29,794 nt of DNA, from the NCBI GenBank assembly GCA_964484385.1, contig CAZAFV010000037.1, forward strand, positions 1 through 29,794, given 5' to 3'. A program made the position numbers and the translations under genes. Numbering within the stretch: the first letter of the stretch is position 1; each line of letters begins with the position of its first letter. The stretch comes from Poriferisodalis sp964484385 (lineage in GTDB: Bacteria; Actinomycetota; Acidimicrobiia; Acidimicrobiales; Poriferisodalaceae). This document shows positions 6,694 to 14,621 of the stretch, one piece after another. The notes beneath the pieces are model-generated. The model did not search any database. It was not told where the DNA came from and saw only the letters and a program-made list of their open reading frames with translations.

Positions 6694-9153
6694 ATGCTGA
6701 AGCCATATCGAGTGCTGGACCTCACCGATCACCGGGGCGCGATGTGCACCTCGATCCTCGGCTCATTGGGCGCCGAGGTGATCCTCGTCGAAGGCCCCGA
6801 CGGCCGGGGACGGGACCATCGGGAGACGGGTCCCGACGGGACATCGCTGAGCTGGTGGAACCTGCGGCGCGGCGCTCAAAGCTGCGTCATCGACGATCGC
6901 AACGATCTGATGGAGCTGGTCGCCGGCGCCGACGCGCTCATCGAGTCACCCGATCCCGGACTCGGTCTCGACCATGGCGCGCTGGCAGCCGTCAACCCAG
7001 GCCTCGTGCACACCACCATCACGGCGTTCGGCAGCACCGGGCCGAAGTCCGGCTGGGCAGCGTCGGACCTCACCATCGCAGCAGCGGCATGCAGCGCCGC
7101 CATCACCGGCGACGCCGACCGAGCGCCGCTGCGCATCACGGCCCCGCAGAGCTGGCTGCACGCCGGCTCGCACGGAGCGGTCGGCACCGCACTGGCGCTG
7201 CGCCAGCGCGACCGCAGCGGCTACGGCCAGCACGTTGACATCTCGGCCCAGCAGGCGATGATGCAGACGGCATTCCCCGGCATCGTGCATGCGCCCAACC
7301 AGTACCCGTCAGCCCGGCGAACCTCGGGCGGGATCCTCTTTCTCAACTTCCACCTGCAGTTCGTGTACCCGGCGGTAGACGGCTACGTCTCCATCACGCT
7401 GCTGTTCGGCGACACCATCGGCCGATTCACCAAGCGGCTGATGGACTGGGTGCATGAGAACGGCTGCTGCGACAACGAGCTCGCCGCACTCGATTGGGTC
7501 GACTTCGGGATGCGCCTGTTCACCGATCCTGAAGTTGCGCCGGGCCAACTCGAGCAGACCAAGGCCGCCATCACCCGGTTGACGAGCACGCGCACCCGCG
7601 CCGAGCTGTTCGCAGAAGCGCAACGGCGCGAGCTGCTGCTCGCACCCGTATACACCCCGGCCGAGCTGACCGAAGTGGAGCACTTCGCCGAACGCGGCTA
7701 CTGGGATGCCGTCACCGATCCTGGGTGGGGCCGGGTGATCACACCCGGCGACTGGTGCAAGCCCAGCCGTACGCCACTCGCGCCGCGAGGCGGTCCGCCC
7801 GAACTCGGCGCCCACACCGCGGCCACCAAGGCGAAGCCGCGCTCGGCGCTGCTGGGCGCCGCCGAACAGATACGGGGCGGCGGCGGCGATCAGTCACATC
7901 CGAAACCCCTCGAGGGGATCAAGGTGCTCGACACGACGTGGGTGTACGCCGGGCCGTTCACGACGCGGGTGCTCGCCGACTTCGGCGCCACGGTCATCAA
8001 GGTGGAAGGACCGGCGCGTTTCGACGCCGCACGCGGCAGCGGCGGCGGCCTGCGTGGCGACATGGGGCCCGACGCCTCGATCCAGTACGGCACGCTCAAC
8101 GCGGGCAAGCTCGGCGTGACCATCGATCTCAACACCGCCGAGGGCCGCGAGGTGCTGTGCGACCTGGCGGAGTGGGCCGACATCTACGTCGAGTCGTACA
8201 CCCCGGGCACGCTCGAAGCCTGGGACATCGGCTACGAGACGCTGTCGGCCCGCAACCCTGGACTGATCCTGCTGAGCACCAGCCTGATGGGACAGACGGG
8301 TTCCCTCTCGACGTTCGCCGGCTTCGGCAATCTGGCCGGTGCCATCACCGGCTACTACGAGATGACCGGCTGGCCGGACCGCCCGCCTGCGGGACCGTTC
8401 CTCGCCTACACCGACTACGTCACCCCGCAGTACATGGTGCCGCTGCTGTTGGCTGCGCTCGACGCCCGCGACGCCGACCCGCAGGGTCGGGGCCAGCACC
8501 TCGACTTTGCCCAAGCCGAGGCTGCCGTGCACTTCCTCGCAACTGAGGTGCTCCAACACACGGTCAACGGAACGGCCGCAACCCGGATGGGCAACACCGA
8601 TGCCTTCCTGTGCCCCCATGCGATGTACCCATGCGACCCGGGAGATGCCGACCCCGACAACCCGCTCGAGGCGCCAGAGGGATGGGTTGCGGTCGTCTGC
8701 GAGACCGAGCACCAGTGGGAGTCACTGTGTGAGGTGCTTGGCCGCGACGGCCAGCCCGTGCCGGCGGAACTCGCCAGCCTTGATGCAACAGGACGCCTCG
8801 CACGCGGCGCAGAAATCGACGCCGCCGTCGCCGCATGGGCCGCCGGCCGCACATCAGTTGAGGCCGAAGCCGCGTTGCAGGCTGCGGGCGTGCCGGCACA
8901 TGCCAGCCAGAACAGTCTCGGCTGCTCTGCCGATCCGCAGCTCATCCATCGCGGCCACTGGATGGACGTCGAGCACCCGGTGTACGACCGCATGATCGTG
9001 GAGGCACCCCGTTTGCAGCTCAGCGCGACACCCCACGAGGTCACCAGATCAGGACCCAGCCTGGGCGAGCACAACGATCTGGTCCTGCGGGACATCCTCG
9101 GCTACGACGACGACCGCGTCGTCGAGCTCGCCGTCGCCGGCGCCATCGGCTGA
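6694..9153 (+). CDS. CaiB/BaiF type III CoA-transferase, two-domain fusion
   Basis: The 819-residue protein has two complete CaiB-like domains, about residues 1-390 and 405-819, joined by a Gly-rich linker (GGGG near 397). Each has its own fold start (YRVLDLTDHRGAM; KPLEGIKVLDTTWVYAGPF) and its own presumed catalytic Asp: GYGQHVDISAQQ with Asp182 and GRGQHLDFAQAE with Asp604. Single-domain family members are about 400 residues and form interlocked homodimers, so the fusion may build that dimer from one chain (inference). It is the closest relative in the window of the gapped gene at 1813-4084. The ATG at 6694 is chosen because the upstream frame lies within the divergent thiolase-fold gene and a -10 box sits seven bases before it. 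Confidence 0.93.
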   Translation: MLKPYRVLDLTDHRGAMCTSILGSLGAEVILVEGPDGRGRDHRETGPDGTSLSWWNLRRGAQSCVIDDRNDLMELVAGADALIESPDPGLGLDHGALAAVNPGLVHTTITAFGSTGPKSGWAASDLTIAAAACSAAITGDADRAPLRITAPQSWLHAGSHGAVGTALALRQRDRSGYGQHVDISAQQAMMQTAFPGIVHAPNQYPSARRTSGGILFLNFHLQFVYPAVDGYVSITLLFGDTIGRFTKRLMDWVHENGCCDNELAALDWVDFGMRLFTDPEVAPGQLEQTKAAITRLTSTRTRAELFAEAQRRELLLAPVYTPAELTEVEHFAERGYWDAVTDPGWGRVITPGDWCKPSRTPLAPRGGPPELGAHTAATKAKPRSALLGAAEQIRGGGGDQSHPKPLEGIKVLDTTWVYAGPFTTRVLADFGATVIKVEGPARFDAARGSGGGLRGDMGPDASIQYGTLNAGKLGVTIDLNTAEGREVLCDLAEWADIYVESYTPGTLEAWDIGYETLSARNPGLILLSTSLMGQTGSLSTFAGFGNLAGAITGYYEMTGWPDRPPAGPFLAYTDYVTPQYMVPLLLAALDARDADPQGRGQHLDFAQAEAAVHFLATEVLQHTVNGTAATRMGNTDAFLCPHAMYPCDPGDADPDNPLEAPEGWVAVVCETEHQWESLCEVLGRDGQPVPAELASLDATGRLARGAEIDAAVAAWAAGRTSVEAEAALQAAGVPAHASQNSLGCSADPQLIHRGHWMDVEHPVYDRMIVEAPRLQLSATPHEVTRSGPSLGEHNDLVLRDILGYDDDRVVELAVAGAIG

Positions 9154-9716
9154 ACGTCCTTAGTCCGAGGTGAAACCGGTGCCTTCGCCTCAAAGGCTGC
9201 CCACCGCAGGCTGCGCTGCACCAGCCTTCTGCGCAGCAGCCTCGGACTGGTCACAGGGATCGGAAGCCTCGCTGCCCATTACGAGGAAACTGCAGCGGCG
9301 CTGTTCGCCGACAATCCCGACCTGACCAGCCGCATCGCACCTAAGAGCCCCTGTCAATCCTGAGTCCAGGGGCACTGGGCGCACGCTGCTCGTCAATGCC
9401 CTTCTCGCTCTCGTCGCGGTGCATGGAACATCCGCTGATCCTTGGACTGGCCGGGTGCCCACAATTCGACGGCTCAGCCGTGTTCGCCTAATTCGAGCCA
9501 TCCGGTACAGCAGTGTCGCTGTACATCTCACCCGGCTCACCGCAGGCATCTGCCCACCGCTACAAGAGACTCCCCGCAGGCCGCTACGCGCTCACCACTA
9601 GCCTCATTGCTGCCGGACCGTGTCATTCATCCAAGCACTCAATCCGTCTCGCTCTAGATCTCCACTGTCGATCCGGTCCGGCGAGATCCTCAGATAGACG
9701 GTTGAAACAAGGATGT
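9154..9716. other. Intergenic region without a convincing gene
   Basis: This lies between the convergent CoA-transferase and GHKL genes. A protein-like stretch in one forward frame (about 9208-9360, reading GSLAAHYEETAAALFADN in its middle) ends at TGA and has no usable start, so it may be a gene remnant; no family was recognised. A 7-bp inverted repeat GCCCCTG / CAGGGGC (9347-9353, 9367-9373) has no T-tract. The base composition becomes AT-richer towards 9700, marking the left edge of the defence island. Confidence 0.5.
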
Positions 9717-11720
9717 CTACTCAGTCTCGAGGGCCGTCAACAGACGCTCCAACTCATGAGCCTGTTCAGTTGCATCGAGGTATTCACGATATTGTTTGAG
9801 TGCATTATTGACAAGTTCGCGATACAGCTTGTAGCGACCATTTATCTCCAACAAGCGATGTTTGATGAGTGCTTCATCGTCTCTCATATCGTGAGCGGTG
9901 TTGACAGTCGGTGGCTTGCCAAGCACAAACACAACTTCAATCCGCTCGTCACCGCGATTCTGCTGTTCCAATACGGACTTGAGCGCACCCAAGTATTTCT
10001 TGCCTTGAGAAATCAGTTTGTCAATATTCGTACTCGTCTTGTATCGCTTTAGCTCCACGATCACATGTTGACCTGCCGCGTTCCGGTAGCGGATATCCAT
10101 GCGGCCCTTGACTTCTTTTCCCTGCCGACCTATCGGGAACAATCCCGGCTCAATCTTGTGCAAGCTCCGCTCCATGTGCCTGTCCCCAGTTGCACCCTCC
10201 CACGACGGGTCCAGAAGCCAGAGTTTCTCAAAAACGTGATCCCGCACGACACGTTCGAGCGCATTGTCATCGCTGTACTCTTCCAGCTTTTGGATTGCGC
10301 CTATACGCCCTCGAAGGATATCGGCCCAAAGACTTGCTTCATACTCGCCCTGTGCTCCGAATAGCTGCAGCAAGTGTTCGGCATCGAGTGTGCTCAATTG
10401 GTCAAGCTCGTCCGATTTCTCTCTCAGCCCGATGCGCGCGAACGCGAGAACGCCAGAACGATAGAGTGATGCCCGATACTCTCTCTCGTAACGTTGATCC
10501 AGTGTCAATGCCGCAATCGTCGAGATCATTTTGGTTGCTGGCTCTTGCTGCGGAGCTGGCAGAGCGTCGCGCCATTCCTTGAGGGCAGGGAGCGCTTCAA
10601 ATGCGTCACGCGCCTTTCGTTTCGGGCGCTCAGCATTCCATTGCTCTGACGCCGCCTGAAAGGCATCTCGCAGAAAAGCGTGGAGGCCTTGTACTCGCGG
10701 ATCATCTTCGATGAGGCGTTGTCGGTCACTGGTAGCGATGTCATCTTCATCGTCATCGTCAAGAAAATCGGCTTCGATCTGGCCCGTGACATAGCTGCCA
10801 AAATTGCGCGAGAAATCGAGCTTGTCGATTATTCCCTCATGAATGGGGCGTTTTCGCGCCAAGACCATGATGTTCTTGAGCGAGCCCGCCTCACCGTCAT
10901 CGGCCAAGTCCGAGGGAGTGTTGGCAGTGCCAATCCAGCCACGCACCTCCCAGTCATCCCGGCCGACGACTCTGCATTCGTCGATAACATATCTGTTGAT
11001 TCCGGTTGGCAACGCATGGTCAGGTAGCCGCTGCTCACCAAACTCCCACAGGAATTCGAGCCGCTTGAGTTCTTGCCGATCCTCGAACGTCAATTGTTGT
11101 CCGTCAATCTCGATTCTGAAGCCACCCTCCTCTGGCGGCGTTTGATCGAGCACATCGAATCTCCGAGCGAGTCGCTTACGAAGCGCTGCCGCAGTAAGCC
11201 TGACACGCTTACTAGTGAGCTGCCGCAAGACAATCGTAGTTCCAACTCCTGAGTAGTCCTCAGAAACCTCGACTTTCTCCGGGTGGTACGGACGGCCCAG
11301 CGATATCTGTTTCCTGAGATCGCTCACCGAGATCCGGCAACCTATGCTCTCGTCGTCCTTAGTCGTGTAGACAAAGATCTCATCCGCAATGGAAAATGCG
11401 CTCAGCTTGCCTATGCCCTTACGGCCCATAAACGGGCGGTTCCATTTCTTGGAGTGCGGACCTTCTGCAGGTCGCTTTTGGTAGCCAGTTTTCAGGAAAC
11501 GATCATTGAGTTCCTGCCGCGTCATTCCACAGCCGTCATCGGACACAACGACGCTGGATTCGTCCACATTCCAGCTGATCTGGACCAAGGTTGCGTCAGC
11601 ATCATACGCGTTAGCGACTAGTTCGGTGAGGACAGCGGCTGCATTGCTGTACAGCTTGATGCCGAGCGCTTCAAGAACCGACATGTCGATGCTCATGGTG
11701 AACGGTGGTTGTTCAGTCAT
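9717..11720 (-). CDS. GHKL (HSP90/MORC-like) ATPase with C-terminal PD-(D/E)XK-like nuclease motif, predicted restriction effector
   Basis: The protein (667 residues from the ATG at 11720; numbering from the GTG at 11723 adds one) starts with a Bergerat-fold ATPase: ELVANAYDAD with Glu34, Asn38 and Asp41, the DDGCGM loop (62-67), the GRKGIGKLSAF lid motif (100-110) and GVGTTIVL (159-166). A middle S5-like and helical region follows, including a very acidic patch LDDDDEDD near 321-328. The C-terminus has a helix ending in LWLLDPSWE and then MDIRYR with Asp543, VIVELKR with Glu557 and Lys559, the spacing of a PD-(D/E)XK nuclease. Its start shares bases with the stop of the cytosine methyltransferase gene (TGATG), so both are co-translated. 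Prokaryotic MORC-like ATPases are known to occur in R-M loci. The gene is visibly AT-richer than the rest of the window, a sign of transfer. Confidence 0.85.
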   Translation of the reverse strand: MTEQPPFTMSIDMSVLEALGIKLYSNAAAVLTELVANAYDADATLVQISWNVDESSVVVSDDGCGMTRQELNDRFLKTGYQKRPAEGPHSKKWNRPFMGRKGIGKLSAFSIADEIFVYTTKDDESIGCRISVSDLRKQISLGRPYHPEKVEVSEDYSGVGTTIVLRQLTSKRVRLTAAALRKRLARRFDVLDQTPPEEGGFRIEIDGQQLTFEDRQELKRLEFLWEFGEQRLPDHALPTGINRYVIDECRVVGRDDWEVRGWIGTANTPSDLADDGEAGSLKNIMVLARKRPIHEGIIDKLDFSRNFGSYVTGQIEADFLDDDDEDDIATSDRQRLIEDDPRVQGLHAFLRDAFQAASEQWNAERPKRKARDAFEALPALKEWRDALPAPQQEPATKMISTIAALTLDQRYEREYRASLYRSGVLAFARIGLREKSDELDQLSTLDAEHLLQLFGAQGEYEASLWADILRGRIGAIQKLEEYSDDNALERVVRDHVFEKLWLLDPSWEGATGDRHMERSLHKIEPGLFPIGRQGKEVKGRMDIRYRNAAGQHVIVELKRYKTSTNIDKLISQGKKYLGALKSVLEQQNRGDERIEVVFVLGKPPTVNTAHDMRDDEALIKHRLLEINGRYKLYRELVNNALKQYREYLDATEQAHELERLLTALETE

Positions 11721-12850
11721 CACACGTCTACCTCGATCAGTGAGTTAAGAAAGTCTCGGCCAATAGCCTCCCCCAACGGCGGCGGCACAGCGTTGCCGAT
11801 ATGCCGACCCAGTGTCGTCAAGGACACGACATCCCCGTCTGGAGCGAATTGGTAATCCTTCGGGAAGCCTTGGAGGATGGCGGCCTCTCGCAGGGAGATG
11901 GTGCGGTGTTGTTGGGGATGGCCGAAGCGGCCTGCGCCGAAGTTGTGGAAGTAGGTTGTGATCGTCGGTGACGGTCGGTCCCAGCGCATCCGGGCGTACA
12001 CGTTCTTGAACGCGGCCCCACTGGACCGCTGATGGCAGGGCGCTCGCAGCTCGGTCGGCCAATCGTGCCAGGTGCCGCCTGGCTTGGACGCAACCATTCG
12101 CTTGCGGTTGAGCGCCGATAGGCCGCGGCTTCGATGCACCGGATCAGCTTCATGGGTGTCGCCGGCACCGATCGGCGGCAGCTTCCCAATCGCTTGCTTG
12201 ACGGTCTTGGCGGGACGGTCCCGCCAGTCTCCTTCCGGGACCGCGGCAGTGCCCAGCCGCGAGGCGACGAGCACGAGGCGGCGACGGCTCTGGGCGAGGC
12301 CGTAGTCGGTGCACCTGCAGATGTCGCTGTCCACGGAGTAGCCGAGCCGGTCGAGCATTTTCACGAAGTCCCCGAAGACGGTTTTGTCGTGAATGCGGGG
12401 GACGTTCTCGGTGGTGACGAACTCCGGCTGCGTCTCCTCGACGAGCCGGCCCAGTTCCCGCAACAGCACCCATCGGTCGTCGCTCGACGGGCTGACGCCC
12501 TTGCGATACGAAGAGAAGGGTTGGCACGGCGCGCATCCGGCCAAGAGCCTGAGCGAGCCCTCGGGCCACAGATCGGATAGCTCCTCAGCAGTAACGTCGC
12601 GAACGTCTCGTTCGAGAAACTGTGCACCTGCCACGTTGGCTTCGAACGGAAACCGGCAGGACCCGTCCACGTCGATGCCCGCGGCGACATCGATGCCTGC
12701 CGCGGCCAAGCCGTAGGACAGGCCACCGATGCCACAGAAGACATCGATGGCCGAGATACCGCTCGTGCCCCGGGGCGCGGTCGGGTCGGGATTCGTAGGG
12801 ATCCGGGCTGCTTGGCAGTCCCGAATCGTCTGCTGCTCTTGCCCGGACAT
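11720..12850 (-). CDS. DNA (cytosine-5-)-methyltransferase
   Basis: This enzyme methylates cytosine C5 in a specific DNA sequence, using S-adenosylmethionine. All key motifs are in order over 376 residues: motif I AIDVFCGIGGLSYGL (34-48), motif IV GCAPCQPFS with nucleophile Cys109, motif VI TTENV (146-150), motif VIII QSRRR (187-191), the target-recognition zone about 200-315, motif IX around SLREAAILQGFP and motif X GRHIGNAVPPPLG (348-360). The ATG at 12850 has GGGAG six bases before it; the frame extends to 12934 but that part lies in the remnant region and has no family match. It is the modification half of a pair with the GHKL-nuclease gene, with which it overlaps by one base. The recognition sequence cannot be deduced. 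Confidence 0.95.
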   Translation of the reverse strand: MSGQEQQTIRDCQAARIPTNPDPTAPRGTSGISAIDVFCGIGGLSYGLAAAGIDVAAGIDVDGSCRFPFEANVAGAQFLERDVRDVTAEELSDLWPEGSLRLLAGCAPCQPFSSYRKGVSPSSDDRWVLLRELGRLVEETQPEFVTTENVPRIHDKTVFGDFVKMLDRLGYSVDSDICRCTDYGLAQSRRRLVLVASRLGTAAVPEGDWRDRPAKTVKQAIGKLPPIGAGDTHEADPVHRSRGLSALNRKRMVASKPGGTWHDWPTELRAPCHQRSSGAAFKNVYARMRWDRPSPTITTYFHNFGAGRFGHPQQHRTISLREAAILQGFPKDYQFAPDGDVVSLTTLGRHIGNAVPPPLGEAIGRDFLNSLIEVDV

Positions 12851-12899
12851 CAGCAGCTCCCTCGCGACGTGCCTCGCAGGTCCGCCGCGAGTGTGGACT

Positions 12900-13199
12900 C
12901 TACGCCGGACGAGACCACGGCTCATCTGCCTCAAGCCAGGCAGGCGGCGGGACCATGATCCGTGCCATCTCGGACGGCTCGAGTTTGGTCAGACCTCCTG
13001 CGTGGGTGCGCCCGTCGGCGAGCACGACGCGGTCGCGCAACGCCTCCGTCGACCGGCACAGCGCTGCTTCTGACAGCCGCTCGATTGGGTAGATGCCATG
13101 CACATCATTAAGGTTGTAGGCGGCGACGAGGTTGCGTGCGAATGCCCGCGGACGACGGGCTACGTATATGGCGAGGATCGACTTCCCAAATGTACGCAT
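12900..13199 (-). pseudogene. 99-codon remnant of a second N6-adenine methyltransferase (start plus C-terminus only)
   Basis: The frame starts with ATG at 13199 after a strong GGAGGTG ribosome site, the same leader and first codons (Met-Arg-Thr) as the intact methyltransferase starting at 16282. It then jumps directly to the C-terminal 90-odd residues of that enzyme: ARRPRAFARN, NLNDVHGIYP, HAGGLTKLEPSEMARIMVPP. By eye about two-thirds of these residues match the intact protein. The catalytic domain, with the SAM site and NPPY motif, is missing through an in-frame deletion. The small frame is intact and ends 49 bases before the cytosine methyltransferase start, so it could still be translated as a stand-alone C-terminal domain. 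It is called a pseudogene because no function is known for such a fragment. Confidence 0.75.
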
Positions 13200-13284
13200 A
13201 GGACACCTCCGCGCCCGGCGAGCGGCCGATCCGCTCAGGACGCACAGATTGTTCGCGGGGTGTGACAACGACCGTTCGCTGCGG

Positions 13285-13437
13285 CGCGGCGAGGGCCGGG
13301 CGCACATAGCGGTTGTCAGCAACTCGGGCTCGCGCGTCGCCCGCGAGATCACCTAGGAGACCGACGGCCGGATCGAACAGGACTGCGGAACCTCCGACGC
13401 GATTCTCCCGCTCGTCGTGGAGATCGTCGCTGGCTGA
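13285..13437 (+). pseudogene. Remnant of the 3' end of a CinA-like gene
   Basis: The segment aligns with the last 150 bases of the intact CinA-like gene (16829-16981) at about 85% identity by eye. A TAG at 13354-13356 stands where the intact gene has TAC, so the copy is dead. Its 5' part is deleted: the sequence GGGGTGTGACAAC at 13258 upstream matches the intergenic sequence at 16338, several hundred bases upstream in the intact locus. Confidence 0.8.
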
Positions 13438-13440
13438 GGA

Positions 13441-13635
13441 TCACCGGTGCAGACCGTCGCCGATGCCCTTGGCGATCTCTTCTGGCGGGTAGCCGGCATC
13501 GGCCCGGACGTCGAAGTTGTGCTCGCCCAAGTACGCCGGGCTGGGATGGCGGGGCGTCCAGCAGCCCACCCCCTGAACACTGCGTTGATTATCGACCTGC
13601 GGTCCCGGCGGGCCACCTCGGTGGCGAGCGACGGG
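13441..13635 (-). pseudogene. Remnant of the 3' end of a two-domain CoA-transferase gene
   Basis: The minus strand reads WTPRHPSPAYLGEHNFDV and ends GYPPEEIAKGIGDGLHR before a TGA at 13441, matching the C-terminus of the CoA-transferase at 17039-19540. Upstream, in another frame, ATEVARRDRRSIINAVFRGW matches the same protein, with about 200 bases deleted in between. The match fades near 13635. The next 70 bases to the nuclease gene show nothing. Confidence 0.8.
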
Positions 13636-13706
13636 AGGACCTCCGCAGCATCCCAGCGGCGGCTCTTCAGGTCCTGAAGCATGCTCGGCGACGAACAAAC
13701 AACCGG

Positions 13707-14621
13707 TCAGGACGTGGCTGACACGAAGTCGATGAGCGGCTCAAGATCGTGGGCCCAGAAGATCGTCAGGCCTCGGTCTTGAGCTTGCACCAGGTTGAGG
13801 GTCTTGAATACGCCGGACAACACCGCTACAGGAACGACTCCGTGACTGCCGAGCTTGTCAATCCAGACATCGGCTTTGACGGCGGCATCGTTGTTGAGGC
13901 GCTTCACAGAGTTTGTTGAGGAGTTCGAGACCTTGCACTCGATGGGCATGACTCGGCCATCGCGCAACCCGACGACGACATCGGCTTTGCGACCCACGAC
14001 TGAGCACTCGCCGCAGAATTCGCCTCGTAGCGGCGCGTCCGAGGGCGTCCATATTTCTCGCGTGTTCACTTCAGTCAGACCTGAGGCGCCCAGATGCGAG
14101 CGGACAAGCGCTTCTTGGTCCGTCTTGGCCGTGTTGGCGCGGTTCGTACGCACACGTTGACTCGCCATTAGGGCGGCCGAGGCCATCGCCGCCGATTCAC
14201 GTTCGTTGTGCGCAGGTTCCCGATTCTCAGCCACCCAAGCGAATCGGCGGCAATCGAGCATGTCCAGAACGGTGTCGATCACGCGCTGGGCGGCAGCGTC
14301 ATCTTCACGCAGTCGGCTCGCTGTCAGCTGAGTCTCCGCCAGCTCCATGAGGTCGTCGGCAGAGACCGGTGGTCCGGCGAGGTACCTAACGGCCTCGAGC
14401 AGGCCTGCGTCAGCCAGTACCTCTTGAGCGACATCGTGAAGTGATCGAAGGTCGTCTGTCTCCCGCATGAGGCGATCAACGCTGGCCGCGTAGTCGTCGA
14501 ACGCCTCGAGATACTTCTCGAGCGGCTCGGTCAGTCGCTCATTGCGGAAGATGCCGACGGCCTTGCGTCGCTCTCGTTCGAGTTCCTCTTCCGACCAGCG
14601 CGGTGGGTCTATGAGGGCCAC
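13707..14621 (-). CDS. XamI-family type II restriction endonuclease
   Basis: This is the cleavage half of a type II R-M pair. From the GTG at 14621 it has 304 residues, the usual length for the family. It starts IDPPRWSEEELERERRKAVG, has SAALMASQRVRTNRAN in the middle, and carries the family's nuclease core: GEFCGECSVVGRKADVVVGL (Asp214) then MPIECKVSNSSTNSVKRLN with Glu228 and Lys230, a PD-(D/E)XK arrangement. IFWAHDLEPLIDF closes the protein. The start overlaps the 3' end of the methyltransferase gene by 13 bases, so expression follows the methyltransferase. XamI cuts at GTCGAC, so that site is a reasonable guess here. The open frame up to 14915 is the shadow of the methyltransferase gene. 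Confidence 0.85.
   Translation of the reverse strand: MALIDPPRWSEEELERERRKAVGIFRNERLTEPLEKYLEAFDDYAASVDRLMRETDDLRSLHDVAQEVLADAGLLEAVRYLAGPPVSADDLMELAETQLTASRLREDDAAAQRVIDTVLDMLDCRRFAWVAENREPAHNERESAAMASAALMASQRVRTNRANTAKTDQEALVRSHLGASGLTEVNTREIWTPSDAPLRGEFCGECSVVGRKADVVVGLRDGRVMPIECKVSNSSTNSVKRLNNDAAVKADVWIDKLGSHGVVPVAVLSGVFKTLNLVQAQDRGLTIFWAHDLEPLIDFVSATS

Noticed and set aside
9347..9373. Rho-independent terminator
   Set aside because: The 7-bp stem has a 13-base loop, no T-tract, and lies about 190 bases past the CoA-transferase stop.
12900..13635. Insertion sequence or transposon remnant
   Set aside because: The repeated DNA matches the neighbouring host and R-M genes, with no transposase fragment or terminal inverted repeats seen.
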